From Marinifilum sp965230805 (lineage in GTDB: Bacteria; Bacteroidota; Bacteroidia; Bacteroidales; Marinifilaceae), in contig NZ_OZ246019.1 of the NCBI RefSeq assembly GCF_965230805.1, positions 3,720,001 to 3,784,000 of the forward strand: 64,000 nt of DNA. Direction: 5' to 3'. This document shows positions 36,751-46,624 of this stretch, piece by piece. The notes under the pieces are model-generated. The model had not been told where the DNA came from. It worked only from the letters and a program-made list of their open reading frames with translations, and searched no databases. Made by a program: the position numbers and the translations under genes. The stretch's first letter is position 1. Every line of letters begins with the position of its first letter.

Positions 36751-39009
36751 ATGGCAAAATTTACCAAAGAGGATGCATTAAATTACCATGAAGGCAAACG
36801 TCCCGGGAAAATCGAGGTTGTTCCAATTAAACCACATTCTACACAATTGGATTTATCGCTGGCTTACTCGCCGGGAGTGGCCGAACCTTGTCTGCAAATA
36901 AAGGCAAATCCTAAAAATGTTTACAAGTATACGGCCAAAGGAAACTTGGTGGCTGTAATATCGAACGGTACAGCTGTTTTAGGTTTGGGCGATATTGGTC
37001 CCGAAGCTGGTAAACCGGTTATGGAAGGGAAGGGCTTGCTGTTTAAAATTTTTGCCGATATCGATGTGTTCGATATAGAAGTAGACAGCAAGAATGTAGA
37101 CGAGTTTGTTAAAATTGTTAAGGGGATTGCACCAAGCTTTGGGGGCATTAACCTGGAAGACATTAAAGCGCCCGAATGTTTTGCCATTGAGGACAGGTTA
37201 AAAAAGGAGTTGGATATTCCGATTATGCACGATGATCAGCACGGAACGGCTATTATATCGGCTGCAGGCTTAATTAACGCCCTTGAACTACAGAATAAAA
37301 AATTAAGCGATATAAAAATTGTGGTGAATGGAGCAGGAGCTTCGGCGGTAGCTTGCACACGATTATACATTGCCTTGGGGGTGAAAAAAAAGAACATCAT
37401 CATGCTCGATAGCAAAGGCGTAATTCATAAATCGCGCACCGATTTAAGCGATATCAAAAAGGAATTTGCTACTTCCAATAGTGCAAAAACCCTAAAAGAT
37501 GCCATGAATGGAGCGGATATGTTTTTGGGTTTATCGGTGGCCAATGTGTTAACGCCAAGCATGATACTTAGTATGGCCGATAGGCCAATCGTGTTTGCTT
37601 TGGCCAATCCCAACCCCGAAATTACTTACGATTTGGCAATGAAAACGCGTAATGATTTGGTGATGGCAACCGGTCGATCCGATCATCCAAACCAGGTAAA
37701 CAATGTATTGGGATTTCCATTTATTTTTCGGGGAGCATTGGATGTAAAAGCAAGAGGAATTAACGAGGAAATGAAAATAGCCGCTGTAAAAGCTTTGGCA
37801 GAATTGGCAAAAGAAGATGTTCCTGATATGGTAAACACAGCATATCAGGAAATGAATTTGACCTTTGGCAAGGATTATATCATTCCAAAACCTCTCGATC
37901 CGCGCTTGTTAACCGTTGTTGCTCCGGCTGTAGCAAAGGCTGCAATTGATTCAGGAATTGCACAGGCTCCAATTCACGATTGGGAAGGCTATAAAACACA
38001 ACTGGAGAAGAGGTTGGGAAGAGACAATAAATTGTTGCGTGCTTTAACCGATAAAGCCAAAGGCAATCCTAAAAAAGTAGTATTTGCCGAAGGAGCCAAT
38101 TTTAAAGTGTTAAAAGCTGCTCAAACAGTTATGAACGAAGGGATTGCCATTCCTATACTTTTAGGTAATCCCGAATACATCCACAAAGTGATAAAAAAGA
38201 ATGATTTGGATTTGGATGATGTGACGATCATTAATTGGAAAAGTGCTGAGGAGAGAACCAGAAGAGAGGAGTATGCTAAAATATTGTTCGGCAAGCGAAA
38301 TCGAAAAGGACTTACCTTGCGTGAGGCTATTGATAAAATGACCAATCGAAATTATTTTGGAGCCATGATGGTTGAAACAGGAGAGGCTGATGCTTTTATT
38401 AGTGGATCAACTTCGAAATATGCCGATACCATACGCCCTGCCATTCAAACAGTAGGAATTAAACCGGATATCAATCATATAGCAGGTATGTATTTATTAA
38501 TGACCGAGCATGGACCAATTTTCTTTTCGGATACTACGGTAAATCCTCGTCCCGACGCTCTAACCTTGGTTGATACATGTTTGCTTACAGCCGAAGCCGT
38601 TCGTAAGTTTAATATCGAACCTGTAATTGCCATGGTATCCTATTCTAATTTTGGATCAATAAGAGCCGGAAGCCCTGTACGTGTTCAGCAGGCGGTAGAA
38701 AAACTGCATCGCGAGCATCCTGATTTAATTGTTGATGGCGATATTCAAATGAATTTTGCGCTGAATCCGGAATTAAGAACCAAAATGTTCCCATTCTCGA
38801 AATTGGGGAGTCGAAAAGTAAATACAATTATATTTCCAAACCTTAGTAGTGGTAATATTGCTTATAAAATGATGCAGGAAATTGGAGGAGCAGAGGCCAT
38901 TGGTCCAATTTTGATTGGTATGAACAAGTCCATTCATATCGTGCCTTTGGAAAGCTCGGTTCGTGAGATTGTTAATATGGTTACCATAGCGGTGGTTGAT
39001 GCGCAATAA
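36751..39009 (+). CDS. maeB: NADP-dependent malic enzyme with phosphotransacetylase-like domain
   Basis: 752 residues, the length of MaeB-type fusions. Malic N-terminal domain (about 15-150, with LAYSPGVAEPCL and the metal-binding HDDQHGTAI region near residue 160), NAD(P)-binding domain (about 160-405, VVNGAGASAVA) and a C-terminal phosphate acetyltransferase-like domain (about 430-752, VFAEGANFKVLKAA, FISGSTSKYADTIRP). Oxidatively decarboxylates malate to pyruvate, yielding NADPH. The PTA-like domain is generally regulatory rather than catalytic. Monocistronic by context. Confidence 0.95.
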   Translation: MAKFTKEDALNYHEGKRPGKIEVVPIKPHSTQLDLSLAYSPGVAEPCLQIKANPKNVYKYTAKGNLVAVISNGTAVLGLGDIGPEAGKPVMEGKGLLFKIFADIDVFDIEVDSKNVDEFVKIVKGIAPSFGGINLEDIKAPECFAIEDRLKKELDIPIMHDDQHGTAIISAAGLINALELQNKKLSDIKIVVNGAGASAVACTRLYIALGVKKKNIIMLDSKGVIHKSRTDLSDIKKEFATSNSAKTLKDAMNGADMFLGLSVANVLTPSMILSMADRPIVFALANPNPEITYDLAMKTRNDLVMATGRSDHPNQVNNVLGFPFIFRGALDVKARGINEEMKIAAVKALAELAKEDVPDMVNTAYQEMNLTFGKDYIIPKPLDPRLLTVVAPAVAKAAIDSGIAQAPIHDWEGYKTQLEKRLGRDNKLLRALTDKAKGNPKKVVFAEGANFKVLKAAQTVMNEGIAIPILLGNPEYIHKVIKKNDLDLDDVTIINWKSAEERTRREEYAKILFGKRNRKGLTLREAIDKMTNRNYFGAMMVETGEADAFISGSTSKYADTIRPAIQTVGIKPDINHIAGMYLLMTEHGPIFFSDTTVNPRPDALTLVDTCLLTAEAVRKFNIEPVIAMVSYSNFGSIRAGSPVRVQQAVEKLHREHPDLIVDGDIQMNFALNPELRTKMFPFSKLGSRKVNTIIFPNLSSGNIAYKMMQEIGGAEAIGPILIGMNKSIHIVPLESSVREIVNMVTIAVVDAQ

Positions 39010-39122
39010 AGTGTATGAATGATATGGATTTTAAGGGGATCTGTAAAAAGTAATTTCTTTGCATTCAACAGGAATTTGTTTGATAACCAATACCTATGGG
39101 AGCATAAGTTTTTGGGCGGGTT

Positions 39123-39177
39123 AAGCATATTAGCAATTGAGTGTTTGAACGGCTTACTTTTTAAATATGCTTTTTTC
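39123..39177 (+). terminator. Probable terminator of the malic enzyme gene
   Basis: Stem AAGCATATT (39123-39131) with AATATGCTT (39164-39172), 32-base loop, followed by a T run to 39176. Confidence 0.5.
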
Positions 39178-39780
39178 ATTTAAAACGAGCCAATTAATCG
39201 TAGAATTACTTAACGGATAATAAATGTAAGTGATTGGTAAGTAGGGTTGTGTGCTGTATTTTTTTGGTGTTAAGTTTAAGAAAATATAACCAAGAGCCAA
39301 CAGTTTAATTATTCTTATCTATTGATAATCAGGTAAAAGAGTGAGTTAGTCAGGAAAGATGGTGCTCTTGCCAAAATAGCCTGGATTTAATTTAGCTAAT
39401 GTGTTCGCAAATTTGTTCATATCAGAAAATCTAACGAAATTTTCATTGTCGTTTGAAAGTACACCCAGTTTAAAGAGTGACTTTTAATCGGCATACATAA
39501 AGATAATGCCCAACTTTATGTAAGCATAATTGCTACCCATACATTTTAATAAACACCCTGAAAAAGATTCGTCTTTTTCAAAATTATTAATTGAAAAAAA
39601 TCGGCAGACTAGTTTTCTGTAACCGAGGAAGCGAAGCTGTGCCGTGACAGTACATAAAAAATCAGAGCGCTATACGCCTTTAATAAAATGATCCGGGGCT
39701 TCAACCACCCTTCAATCAAGATTGTTTTTTGTTGGCGGACCTTTATTTATTCACGTATAAACCTTATAACTCAACCAACC
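39178..39780. other. Long leader region of the polysaccharide cluster
   Basis: About 600 bases without a gene upstream of the NusG paralogue. A hairpin with a TTCG tetraloop lies at 39560-39579 (GAAAAAGA-TTCG-TCTTTTTC). No canonical JUMPstart/ops sequence was found. The length suggests a regulated leader. Confidence 0.45.
39560..39579. promoter_or_regulatory. TTCG-tetraloop hairpin in the cluster leader
   Basis: Perfect 8-bp stem GAAAAAGA/TCTTTTTC closed by TTCG. It has no T-tract on the plus strand, so it looks like a pause or RNA-structure element rather than a terminator. Confidence 0.45.
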
Positions 39781-40305
39781 ATGCAAATCTTAAAAAGGCC
39801 ATATTTTTGGCATGCGATCTATACCAAATCGCGTACGGAAAAAAGGCTGTACAATGAGTTGCGCTCAAGAAACATTGAGTGCTACCTTCCTTTAAGAAAA
39901 GAGCTTCGCCAGTGGAGCGATCGAACAAAGTGGGTCGAAGAACCACTTATTCGTTCTTATTTGTTTGTAAAAGTCAGCGAAAGGGAGTATTACGACGTAA
40001 TCAATTCTGGTTATGCCGTTGGGTATGTAACTTTTGGTGGCAAAGCTGTGCCTATACCTGAAGAGCAAATTAAAGCCCTTCGAGTTTTTCTTGACGATGA
40101 AAACCGTAAGGTAGATTTAAGTCATGATAATTTGATAAAGGGAGAATTGGTTCAGGTAATGGGTGGTCCTTTAGAAGGAATTAAAGGCGAATTCATTCAA
40201 ATAAAAGGAAAGGATCGTATTGTAATTAGATTCGATTCTTTGGGAACTTGTGTTTATACCGATATTTCGTTAGAAAAGATTAAACAAGTTCAACACCTTA
40301 CTTGA
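39781..40305 (+). CDS. NusG paralogue, UpxY-type transcription antiterminator
   Basis: 174 residues from the ATG at 39781, giving the typical NGN-domain start RPYFWHAIYTKSRTEKR; an upstream extension to 39688 is not conserved-looking. NGN domain at about 8-105 and a KOW domain at about 118-165 (KGELVQVMGGPLEGIKGEF). Specialised NusG paralogues of this kind bind elongating RNA polymerase and let it read through long capsule operons. Its place as first gene of a 24-kb one-direction polysaccharide cluster fits that role. Confidence 0.9.
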   Translation: MQILKRPYFWHAIYTKSRTEKRLYNELRSRNIECYLPLRKELRQWSDRTKWVEEPLIRSYLFVKVSEREYYDVINSGYAVGYVTFGGKAVPIPEEQIKALRVFLDDENRKVDLSHDNLIKGELVQVMGGPLEGIKGEFIQIKGKDRIVIRFDSLGTCVYTDISLEKIKQVQHLT

Positions 40306-40340
40306 TACTATTTACAGTATCACAAAATCAGAAAAATTTT

Positions 40341-41627
40341 ATGAATAAGTTCGAAGTAGTTACCACAATTGGATTGGGGTATATCGGACTTCCTACGGCC
40401 TCACTTATAGCCAGAAGTGGGATTCGTGTGCAGGGAGTAGATGTAAATCCAAAGGTAGTAGAAGCCGTTAATTTGGGTGAAATTATCATCGTTGAACCCG
40501 AATTGGATGATTTAGTTCATCAAGTTGTAGAGGATAATTTGTTATCAGCTCATTTGGAAGTTCAGGAAGCAGATGTGTTTACCATTGCTGTTCCAACACC
40601 ATTCAAAGGAAATCACGAACCCGATATTTCTTACGTGTTGAACGCAACAAACGCAGCTATTCCATTGCTTAAAGAAGGAGATTTGTTCATTATTGAATCA
40701 ACCTCACCTGTTGGGACAACCGAAAAAGTGCGTGATTTGATCTATTCCAAACGTCCTGAATTGGAAAACAAATTGTTTATAGCCTATTGTCCTGAAAGAG
40801 TGCTTCCCGGAAATATTATATACGAATTGGAGCACAACGATCGGGTAATAGGAGGAATTGATGAGGAATCAACCGAGATGGCATGTAAGTTTTTTAGATG
40901 CTTTGTTAGGGGTGAGCTTCATAAAACCAATTCCAGAACCGCAGAAATGTGCAAATTGGTAGAGAATTCATCGCGCGATGTTCAAATTGCTTTCGCTAAC
41001 GAGTTATCTATTATTTGCGAAAAAGCGAATATCAATGTTTGGGAACTGATTGAACTCGCAAACAAGCATCCAAGAGTAAATATCTTAACTCCTGGTTGTG
41101 GAGTGGGTGGACACTGTATTGCAGTCGATCCTTATTTTATTGTTTCGGAGTATCCATTAGAGAGCCAGATTATAGGTAAAGCTCGTGAGATTAACAACTA
41201 TAAAGCATTTTGGTGTGTTGAGAAAATTAAAAATGCTCAACTTCAATTTCAGATCGAGAGAGGTTATGCTCCAAAAATTGCAATCATGGGACTGGCATTT
41301 AAGCCCAATATTGATGATTTAAGAGAGTCTCCTGCCATGTATATTGCTAGTAAAGTTGCTCAAAGCAAGAAGGAAGATTTTTTATTTGTTGAGCCTAATA
41401 TCGATGAGCACGACGACTTTAAGATTAGCGATTTTCAGCTTGCTTTTGATATGGCCGATTTGATTGTATATCTGGTTGCTCATAACGAGTTTAAAACCCT
41501 TACTTATTCCGACGAAAAGGTGATTCTTGATTTCTGTGGAGTTACAAATCGCCAAAAAAGAATTGATAATCGGATTTCTGTTGAAGTTCTGAAAGCAAAA
41601 CAGGACAAAAAGAATGGCTTGCAATAA
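40341..41627 (+). CDS. wecC: UDP-N-acetyl-D-mannosamine dehydrogenase
   Basis: 428 residues from the ATG at 40341. N-terminal NAD-binding fold with GLGYIGLP (about 10-17), a central domain and catalytic Cys C259 in GVGGHCIAVDPY, then the C-terminal UDP-binding domain with GLAFKPNIDDLRESP. Oxidises UDP-ManNAc to UDP-ManNAcA with two NAD+. The assignment to WecC rather than a UDP-glucose or UDP-GalNAc dehydrogenase rests on the adjacent 2-epimerase gene and the WecG-type transferase downstream. 35 bases after the NusG paralogue. Confidence 0.9.
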   Translation: MNKFEVVTTIGLGYIGLPTASLIARSGIRVQGVDVNPKVVEAVNLGEIIIVEPELDDLVHQVVEDNLLSAHLEVQEADVFTIAVPTPFKGNHEPDISYVLNATNAAIPLLKEGDLFIIESTSPVGTTEKVRDLIYSKRPELENKLFIAYCPERVLPGNIIYELEHNDRVIGGIDEESTEMACKFFRCFVRGELHKTNSRTAEMCKLVENSSRDVQIAFANELSIICEKANINVWELIELANKHPRVNILTPGCGVGGHCIAVDPYFIVSEYPLESQIIGKAREINNYKAFWCVEKIKNAQLQFQIERGYAPKIAIMGLAFKPNIDDLRESPAMYIASKVAQSKKEDFLFVEPNIDEHDDFKISDFQLAFDMADLIVYLVAHNEFKTLTYSDEKVILDFCGVTNRQKRIDNRISVEVLKAKQDKKNGLQ

Positions 41628-41659
41628 CATTAGGTTTTCACATTTTTAATTCAAAAGTT

Positions 41660-42874
41660 ATGAGTAATAATAAATATAGAGTATTATTGGTTTTTGGCAC
41701 TCGCCCCGAGGCTATCAAAATGGCTCCTTTGGTAAAGGAATTTCAAAAATATCCTGAACAATTTGAAACCATAGTTTGTGTTACCGGTCAACATCGCGAA
41801 ATGTTAGATCAGGTATTGAACTTGTTTGAAATTGTACCTGAATATGATCTGCAAATCATGAAATCAGGTCAGGATTTATACGACGTTACCAGTCGTGTTC
41901 TTATTGGTATGCGTGATGTTTTAAAAGTTTCAAATCCTGATTTGGTTTTGGTTCATGGTGATACCACTACATCATCAACAACAGCATTGGCGGCATATTA
42001 TCAGCAAATACCCATTGGGCATATCGAGGCAGGTTTACGAACAAATAATTTGTATTCGCCGTGGCCCGAAGAGGCCAACCGACAAATAACCGGACGATTG
42101 GCACAATGGCATTTTGCACCTACTATAATGGCACAAAAAAACCTGATGGATGAAGGCATTTCTAAAAATAGAATTGTGGTTACCGGTAATACTGTTATTG
42201 ATGCATTACAGCTAACCTTAACAAAAATTCATCGCTCTTCAAAGGTGGTAATGAATATTGTAAACGTGCTACAATCCAAAGGAATACCAACAAGTTTGGT
42301 AGCCGAATGGGTGTATCGAACAAGAAAGATGGTTCTGATTACAGGACATCGAAGAGAAAATTTTGGTAAGGGATTTTTAAATATTTGTGAGTCCGTAAAG
42401 TTCTTGGCTGAGAAATATCCACATGTCGATTTTGTTTATCCTGTTCATTTAAATCCAAATGTTCAAAAGCCGGTTTACGATATTCTGGGAAAAAACTCTG
42501 AATCAGGCAGAAATAAAAATATTTTCCTGATTGACCCAATTGATTATTTACCATTTGTTTACTTAATGGATTTGTCTTACCTGATTCTTACCGATTCGGG
42601 AGGAATTCAGGAAGAGGCTCCTTTCCTTGGCAAGCCGGTACTTGTAATGAGAGATACTACCGAGAGGCCTGAGGCACTAACAGCGGGAACGGTGAAACTG
42701 GTGGGCACCGATTCGCAAAGAATCATTGAATCGGTTGACTTGCTATTTCAGGAAGAAGCCAGTTACAGAAAAATGGCACAAGCCATTAATCCATACGGAG
42801 ATGGTAAAGCCTGCATTCGAATTGTTCAGGAACTAAAAAAAGCATCTTCCATTCGCGAAAGAATTGTTGCCTAA
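41660..42874 (+). CDS. wecB: UDP-N-acetylglucosamine 2-epimerase (non-hydrolysing)
   Basis: 404 residues. Motifs of the family: FGTRPEAIKMAPLV at the N-terminus, VHGDTTTSSTTALAA, GHIEAGLRT, TGHRRENFG and DSGGIQEEAPFLGKP. Interconverts UDP-GlcNAc and UDP-ManNAc in the cytoplasm, feeding WecC. About 25 residues longer than the E. coli enzyme, owing to an insertion near residues 195-225 (KVVMNIVNVLQSKG region). 32 bases after wecC. Confidence 0.94.
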   Translation: MSNNKYRVLLVFGTRPEAIKMAPLVKEFQKYPEQFETIVCVTGQHREMLDQVLNLFEIVPEYDLQIMKSGQDLYDVTSRVLIGMRDVLKVSNPDLVLVHGDTTTSSTTALAAYYQQIPIGHIEAGLRTNNLYSPWPEEANRQITGRLAQWHFAPTIMAQKNLMDEGISKNRIVVTGNTVIDALQLTLTKIHRSSKVVMNIVNVLQSKGIPTSLVAEWVYRTRKMVLITGHRRENFGKGFLNICESVKFLAEKYPHVDFVYPVHLNPNVQKPVYDILGKNSESGRNKNIFLIDPIDYLPFVYLMDLSYLILTDSGGIQEEAPFLGKPVLVMRDTTERPEALTAGTVKLVGTDSQRIIESVDLLFQEEASYRKMAQAINPYGDGKACIRIVQELKKASSIRERIVA

Positions 42875-42886
42875 GTTATACAACTT

Positions 42887-44341
42887 ATGTCCGAATTAAA
42901 AAGTCAAACTATAAAAGGGGTTTTCTGGAGTTTTGTAGAAAAATTTGGGAGTCAGCTTATTCTTTTGATTTCTCAAATTTTTCTGGCTCGCTTGCTCGAA
43001 CCCCGTGATTTTGGTTTGCTAGGAATGCTGGCCATATTTATTGCAGTATCTCAGATATTTATTGATAGTGGTTTTGACAATGCACTCATTCAAAAACAAG
43101 ATGCGAATCAAACTGATTTTTCAACGGTTTTCTTTTTAAATATTAGTTTGGGTGTCGTATTTTACCTGATACTTTTTTTTGCAGCACCTTTAATTGCTGA
43201 TTTTTTTAGAACTCCGGAATTAGTGGATCTAACTCGTGTTGTTTGCTCTATTTTAGCGATAAATTCTTTTGGCTTGATTCAGTTCGTAAAATTTAAAATT
43301 GATATGAACTTTAAAGCCATTGCGCAAGTAGTTGTTACAGCAAACATTCTGTCAGCGATTTTAGGCGTAGTGTTGGCATTATTAAATTTTGGAGTTTGGG
43401 CATTGGCAGCACAGGTAATGGGAATTTATGTGTTCCGAACCATATTGTTTTGGCTAAAAAGCTCATGGCGTCCAAGTTTTATTTTTTCAATAAAATCATT
43501 TAAAAGTTTATTCAATTTTGGATCTAAATTATTGCTGTCGGGCTTAATCAGTCAAATATTCGAAAACATGTACCTATTGGTAATTGGTAGGATGTATTCG
43601 GCTACAGCATTGGGATTCTACGATCAGGCCAAAAAATTTCAACAAGTACCGGTTACAACCTTGGCACAGGTAGTAGGGAATGTAACCTACCCGGCATTTT
43701 CTAAAATTCAGGACGATAATGAAAAGTTGCGATTGGGGTTCAGAAAGCTGATCAAACTGCTGGTCTTTATCAACTTTCCGTTGATGGTTGGTTTGGCAGT
43801 AATTGCAGAACCATTGTTCCTGATTGTTTTGGGTGAAAAATGGATGCAATCAGTTCCCTACTTTCAATTGCTATGTATTGCAGGAATGATATACACCGTG
43901 CATTCGTCCAATACGAATATTCTGAAAGTGAAAGGTAGGTCGGATCTGTTTTTATATTTGGAAATTGTTAAAAAAATATTTGTTGTACTGGCTATTATCA
44001 TTGGATTGCAATGGGGAATAATTGGCCTGGTGGTTGGGCAAATTGTAACATCATTCATTAGTTTTTTTATAAATGCATTTTACACAGGGAAGTTAATTTC
44101 CTACTCCACAATCAATCAGTTAAAGGATATAAGTCAAACATTTTTGATCACACTTGTTACGGCTGCAGTTATGAGTATTGGTTGGCTAATACAAAACCAT
44201 ATGCTGTCCTTCTTATTTCAGATCGTATCAGGTATCGGAACATACCTGCTATTGGCTTATGCTACAAAACAAGAAGCAGTTAGCGATGGGCTTTTAATAC
44301 TTAAAGAACTTATACCCTTAAGAAAGTGGAAAAAAGTATAA
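42887..44341 (+). CDS. Polysaccharide flippase, Wzx/MOP superfamily
   Basis: 484 residues with about 12-14 membrane helices. The N-terminus (SQTIKGVFWSFVEKFGSQ) and ARLLEPRDFGLLGM are typical of the WzxC/polysaccharide-synthase branch of the MOP superfamily. Moves undecaprenyl-linked repeat units across the inner membrane. 12 bases after wecB. Consistent with a Wzx/Wzy pathway given the polymerase, Wza and Wzc further on. Confidence 0.9.
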   Translation: MSELKSQTIKGVFWSFVEKFGSQLILLISQIFLARLLEPRDFGLLGMLAIFIAVSQIFIDSGFDNALIQKQDANQTDFSTVFFLNISLGVVFYLILFFAAPLIADFFRTPELVDLTRVVCSILAINSFGLIQFVKFKIDMNFKAIAQVVVTANILSAILGVVLALLNFGVWALAAQVMGIYVFRTILFWLKSSWRPSFIFSIKSFKSLFNFGSKLLLSGLISQIFENMYLLVIGRMYSATALGFYDQAKKFQQVPVTTLAQVVGNVTYPAFSKIQDDNEKLRLGFRKLIKLLVFINFPLMVGLAVIAEPLFLIVLGEKWMQSVPYFQLLCIAGMIYTVHSSNTNILKVKGRSDLFLYLEIVKKIFVVLAIIIGLQWGIIGLVVGQIVTSFISFFINAFYTGKLISYSTINQLKDISQTFLITLVTAAVMSIGWLIQNHMLSFLFQIVSGIGTYLLLAYATKQEAVSDGLLILKELIPLRKWKKV

Positions 44342-44357
44342 TATTTAGGAACTCGGT

Positions 44358-44380
44358 CTCAATTACCGACACCAATTGAG
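44358..44380 (+). promoter_or_regulatory. Hairpin between flippase and ATP-grasp genes
   Basis: CTCAATT (44358-44364) pairs with AATTGAG (44374-44380). Only moderately T-rich after it, so a pause or weak attenuator is as likely as a terminator. Confidence 0.3.
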
Positions 44381-44451
44381 TCTATTCCTTGCTAAAGCAA
44401 ATGTTTTGGATTGGGAATAAAGCTGTTATGAGCGTAAGGGATTATTGAATT

Positions 44452-45657
44452 ATGCAAGATAAAAAAAAGAAAATACTAATTCTTGGAGGAACATCTTTTC
44501 AAGTTCCATGTATTAAATATGCAAAGGCAATGAATTACCATGTTGTTACTTGCGATGATTCGCCCATTAATCCCGGTCATGAATATTCTGATGATTTTTA
44601 CAAGGTAAATATCACCGATTTAAAAGCAATGTTGAAATTGGCAAGAAAGCTTGAAATTGATGGAGTTTTGGCATATGCATCCAATCTGGCAGCCCCAACT
44701 GCTGCTTTTATAGCCGAAAAAATGGGCTTACCAGGAAACCCTTACCAATCGGTAAAAACATTATCGGAAAAAGATTTGTACCGACGCTTTTTGCGAATAC
44801 AAGCTTTCAATACTCCGCGCTACGGAGCCTATTCGAGTCTTAAAGATTATGCCAACTCAAGTGAGGAGTTTCAGTATCCTGTTCTGATTAAGCCTGTAGA
44901 TTCATGCGGTAGCAAAGGAATTAGCGCTGTTAATGATTTTTGGGAAATGGATCAGGCAATTACCTATGCCATGAAGTTTTCACACTGCAAAAGGTTTATA
45001 GTTGAGGAGTTTATCGAAAAAAAATATCCGCAGTTAGATGGAGATATCTTTGTGTATGATGGTAAAATCATCGCCTATTATTTGGGTGATCAGGGCAACG
45101 ATTTGGAAGTAAATTCATTTGTTCCCTCAAGTATCAATTATCCATCTTTACTGTCTGCCGACATTCATGAAAGAATCCAATCGGAATTGCAAAGAGCAAT
45201 CGACCTGTTAAAAATAAAGTTTGGAGGTCTTAATATTGAGGTGATTGTTGATAAGCATGATGATGTTTACCTGATTGAAATGGCAGCTCGAAATGGTATC
45301 AATTGCATTCCTGATATCATTAAAAGTGCCAGTAATGTGGACATGATTAAAATGAGTGTAGATGCTTGCATGGGTATTGAACCCCAAATTGAAAACCACA
45401 AGAATATCAATCACTTCTATACCAGTTATGTGATACATTCTAATCAGGATGGAATATTTAAATCGCTTAAGGTACACGAAAGCATTTTCGATTATATACT
45501 TGAAATTCGACTTATGGTTGAAAAAGGAGGAAACATTTACAGATTTAACGGATCAAATTGTACTGTAGGAATAGGATTGTTGGAGTTTCCAAATATAGAG
45601 GTGCGAGATAAAATGATGGATAAAATTGAAGAATTAATAGCTGTTGAGCTTGAATAA
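44452..45657 (+). CDS. ATP-grasp ligase of unknown substrate (first of two)
   Basis: 401 residues, soluble. A pre-ATP-grasp Rossmann-like domain (about 5-100, starting ILILGGTSFQVPCI) precedes an ATP-grasp fold (about 105-310), with nucleotide-loop VLIKPVDSCGSKGI, EEFI and metal-binding residues in LIEMAARNG near residue 279. The architecture resembles carbamoyl-phosphate synthase-like and amino-acid ligases. In a polysaccharide cluster such enzymes may join an amino acid or other carboxylate to a sugar amine or make a precursor dipeptide; the substrate cannot be read here. Seven bases before the aminotransferase-like gene. Confidence 0.82.
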   Translation: MQDKKKKILILGGTSFQVPCIKYAKAMNYHVVTCDDSPINPGHEYSDDFYKVNITDLKAMLKLARKLEIDGVLAYASNLAAPTAAFIAEKMGLPGNPYQSVKTLSEKDLYRRFLRIQAFNTPRYGAYSSLKDYANSSEEFQYPVLIKPVDSCGSKGISAVNDFWEMDQAITYAMKFSHCKRFIVEEFIEKKYPQLDGDIFVYDGKIIAYYLGDQGNDLEVNSFVPSSINYPSLLSADIHERIQSELQRAIDLLKIKFGGLNIEVIVDKHDDVYLIEMAARNGINCIPDIIKSASNVDMIKMSVDACMGIEPQIENHKNINHFYTSYVIHSNQDGIFKSLKVHESIFDYILEIRLMVEKGGNIYRFNGSNCTVGIGLLEFPNIEVRDKMMDKIEELIAVELE

Positions 45658-45664
45658 TTAAAAC

Positions 45665-46624
45665 ATGACTAGAGTAATAGGTGGATATTTTGAGTTGGAG
45701 AATCGATTTGAATCGGAGTATTATCCGAATTTAATTCGCTTGAATACAGGCAGAAACTGCCTGGAATACATCTTGCGAACAAAAGCTTACAAAAAAATAT
45801 ATTTGCCTGAATATTCCTGCGATACTTTAATTGAGCCCATCCTTAAATTGGATATTGAATTTGAAAAATATCCCATTAATATGAATTTGGAACCTGAAAA
45901 AATTATCTATCCAAAACAAGACGAGGCGTTTTTAGTGATAAATTATTTTGGATTAAAGGGAAGGTATGTAAATTCTTTAACCAGTCGCGTGAACAATTTA
46001 ATCATCAATAATTCTCAAGCATTTTTTGAAGCTCCAATTAAAGGTTTCGATACATTTTATTCGGCCCGCAAATTTTTTGGAGTTGCCGATGGTGCATATT
46101 TGCATACCGAAGATGCACCTGAAATGGATTTTAAACAAGAAGTTTCATGGAAAAGAAGTGAACATTTATTGCGCCGCCTGGAAAATGGGGCAAATGATGG
46201 ATACAAGGCGTATAAAAGAAATGAAGAGTATTTGAGCGGAAAAGAAATAAAATTGATGTCAGACCTTTCATATCGTATTTTATCAGGCATCGACTATTCA
46301 GCAGTGAAAAGTCGCAGGAACAGAAACTTTAAATATTTACATCTAAAGCTGAAAGGGCTAAATGGCATTTCATTTAGCGATTGGGATATTGATGGGCCAA
46401 TGGTTTACCCTTTTTATTTGGAAAATGATGATTTAAGAAAAGAGTTAATTCTTAAGAAAGTATACGTAGCCAGATATTGGCCAAATGTTTTGCAGAATAT
46501 CGATGAAGATAAACAGGAGTATAAGCTTGCCAAATTCCTGTTCCCACTGCCTGTTGATCAAAGATATGGTTTGTTGGATATGGACAAGATTTGCAAGTTA
46601 ATTACATCATTTTTGAAGCGATGA
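45665..46624 (+). CDS. DegT/DnrJ-like PLP-fold protein with an Asp-to-Asn change
   Basis: 319 residues, shorter than the usual 370-400 of sugar aminotransferases. It matches a distinct DegT-related family with the motif SARKFFGVADGAYL, in which K136 would bind PLP. The Asp that normally pairs with the PLP ring nitrogen (D-x-x-Q pattern) is N115 here (NNSQAFF). Either the alignment is offset, the enzyme is unusual, or it is no longer an aminotransferase. Expected role in the cluster: a 3- or 4-amino sugar. It overlaps the next gene by four bases (ATGA), so the two are translationally coupled. Confidence 0.68.
   Translation: MTRVIGGYFELENRFESEYYPNLIRLNTGRNCLEYILRTKAYKKIYLPEYSCDTLIEPILKLDIEFEKYPINMNLEPEKIIYPKQDEAFLVINYFGLKGRYVNSLTSRVNNLIINNSQAFFEAPIKGFDTFYSARKFFGVADGAYLHTEDAPEMDFKQEVSWKRSEHLLRRLENGANDGYKAYKRNEEYLSGKEIKLMSDLSYRILSGIDYSAVKSRRNRNFKYLHLKLKGLNGISFSDWDIDGPMVYPFYLENDDLRKELILKKVYVARYWPNVLQNIDEDKQEYKLAKFLFPLPVDQRYGLLDMDKICKLITSFLKR

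Noticed and set aside
39178..39780. Canonical JUMPstart/ops element
   Set aside because: No GGCGGTAG-type match was found in the first leader; only weak resemblance exists at 60.13 kb.
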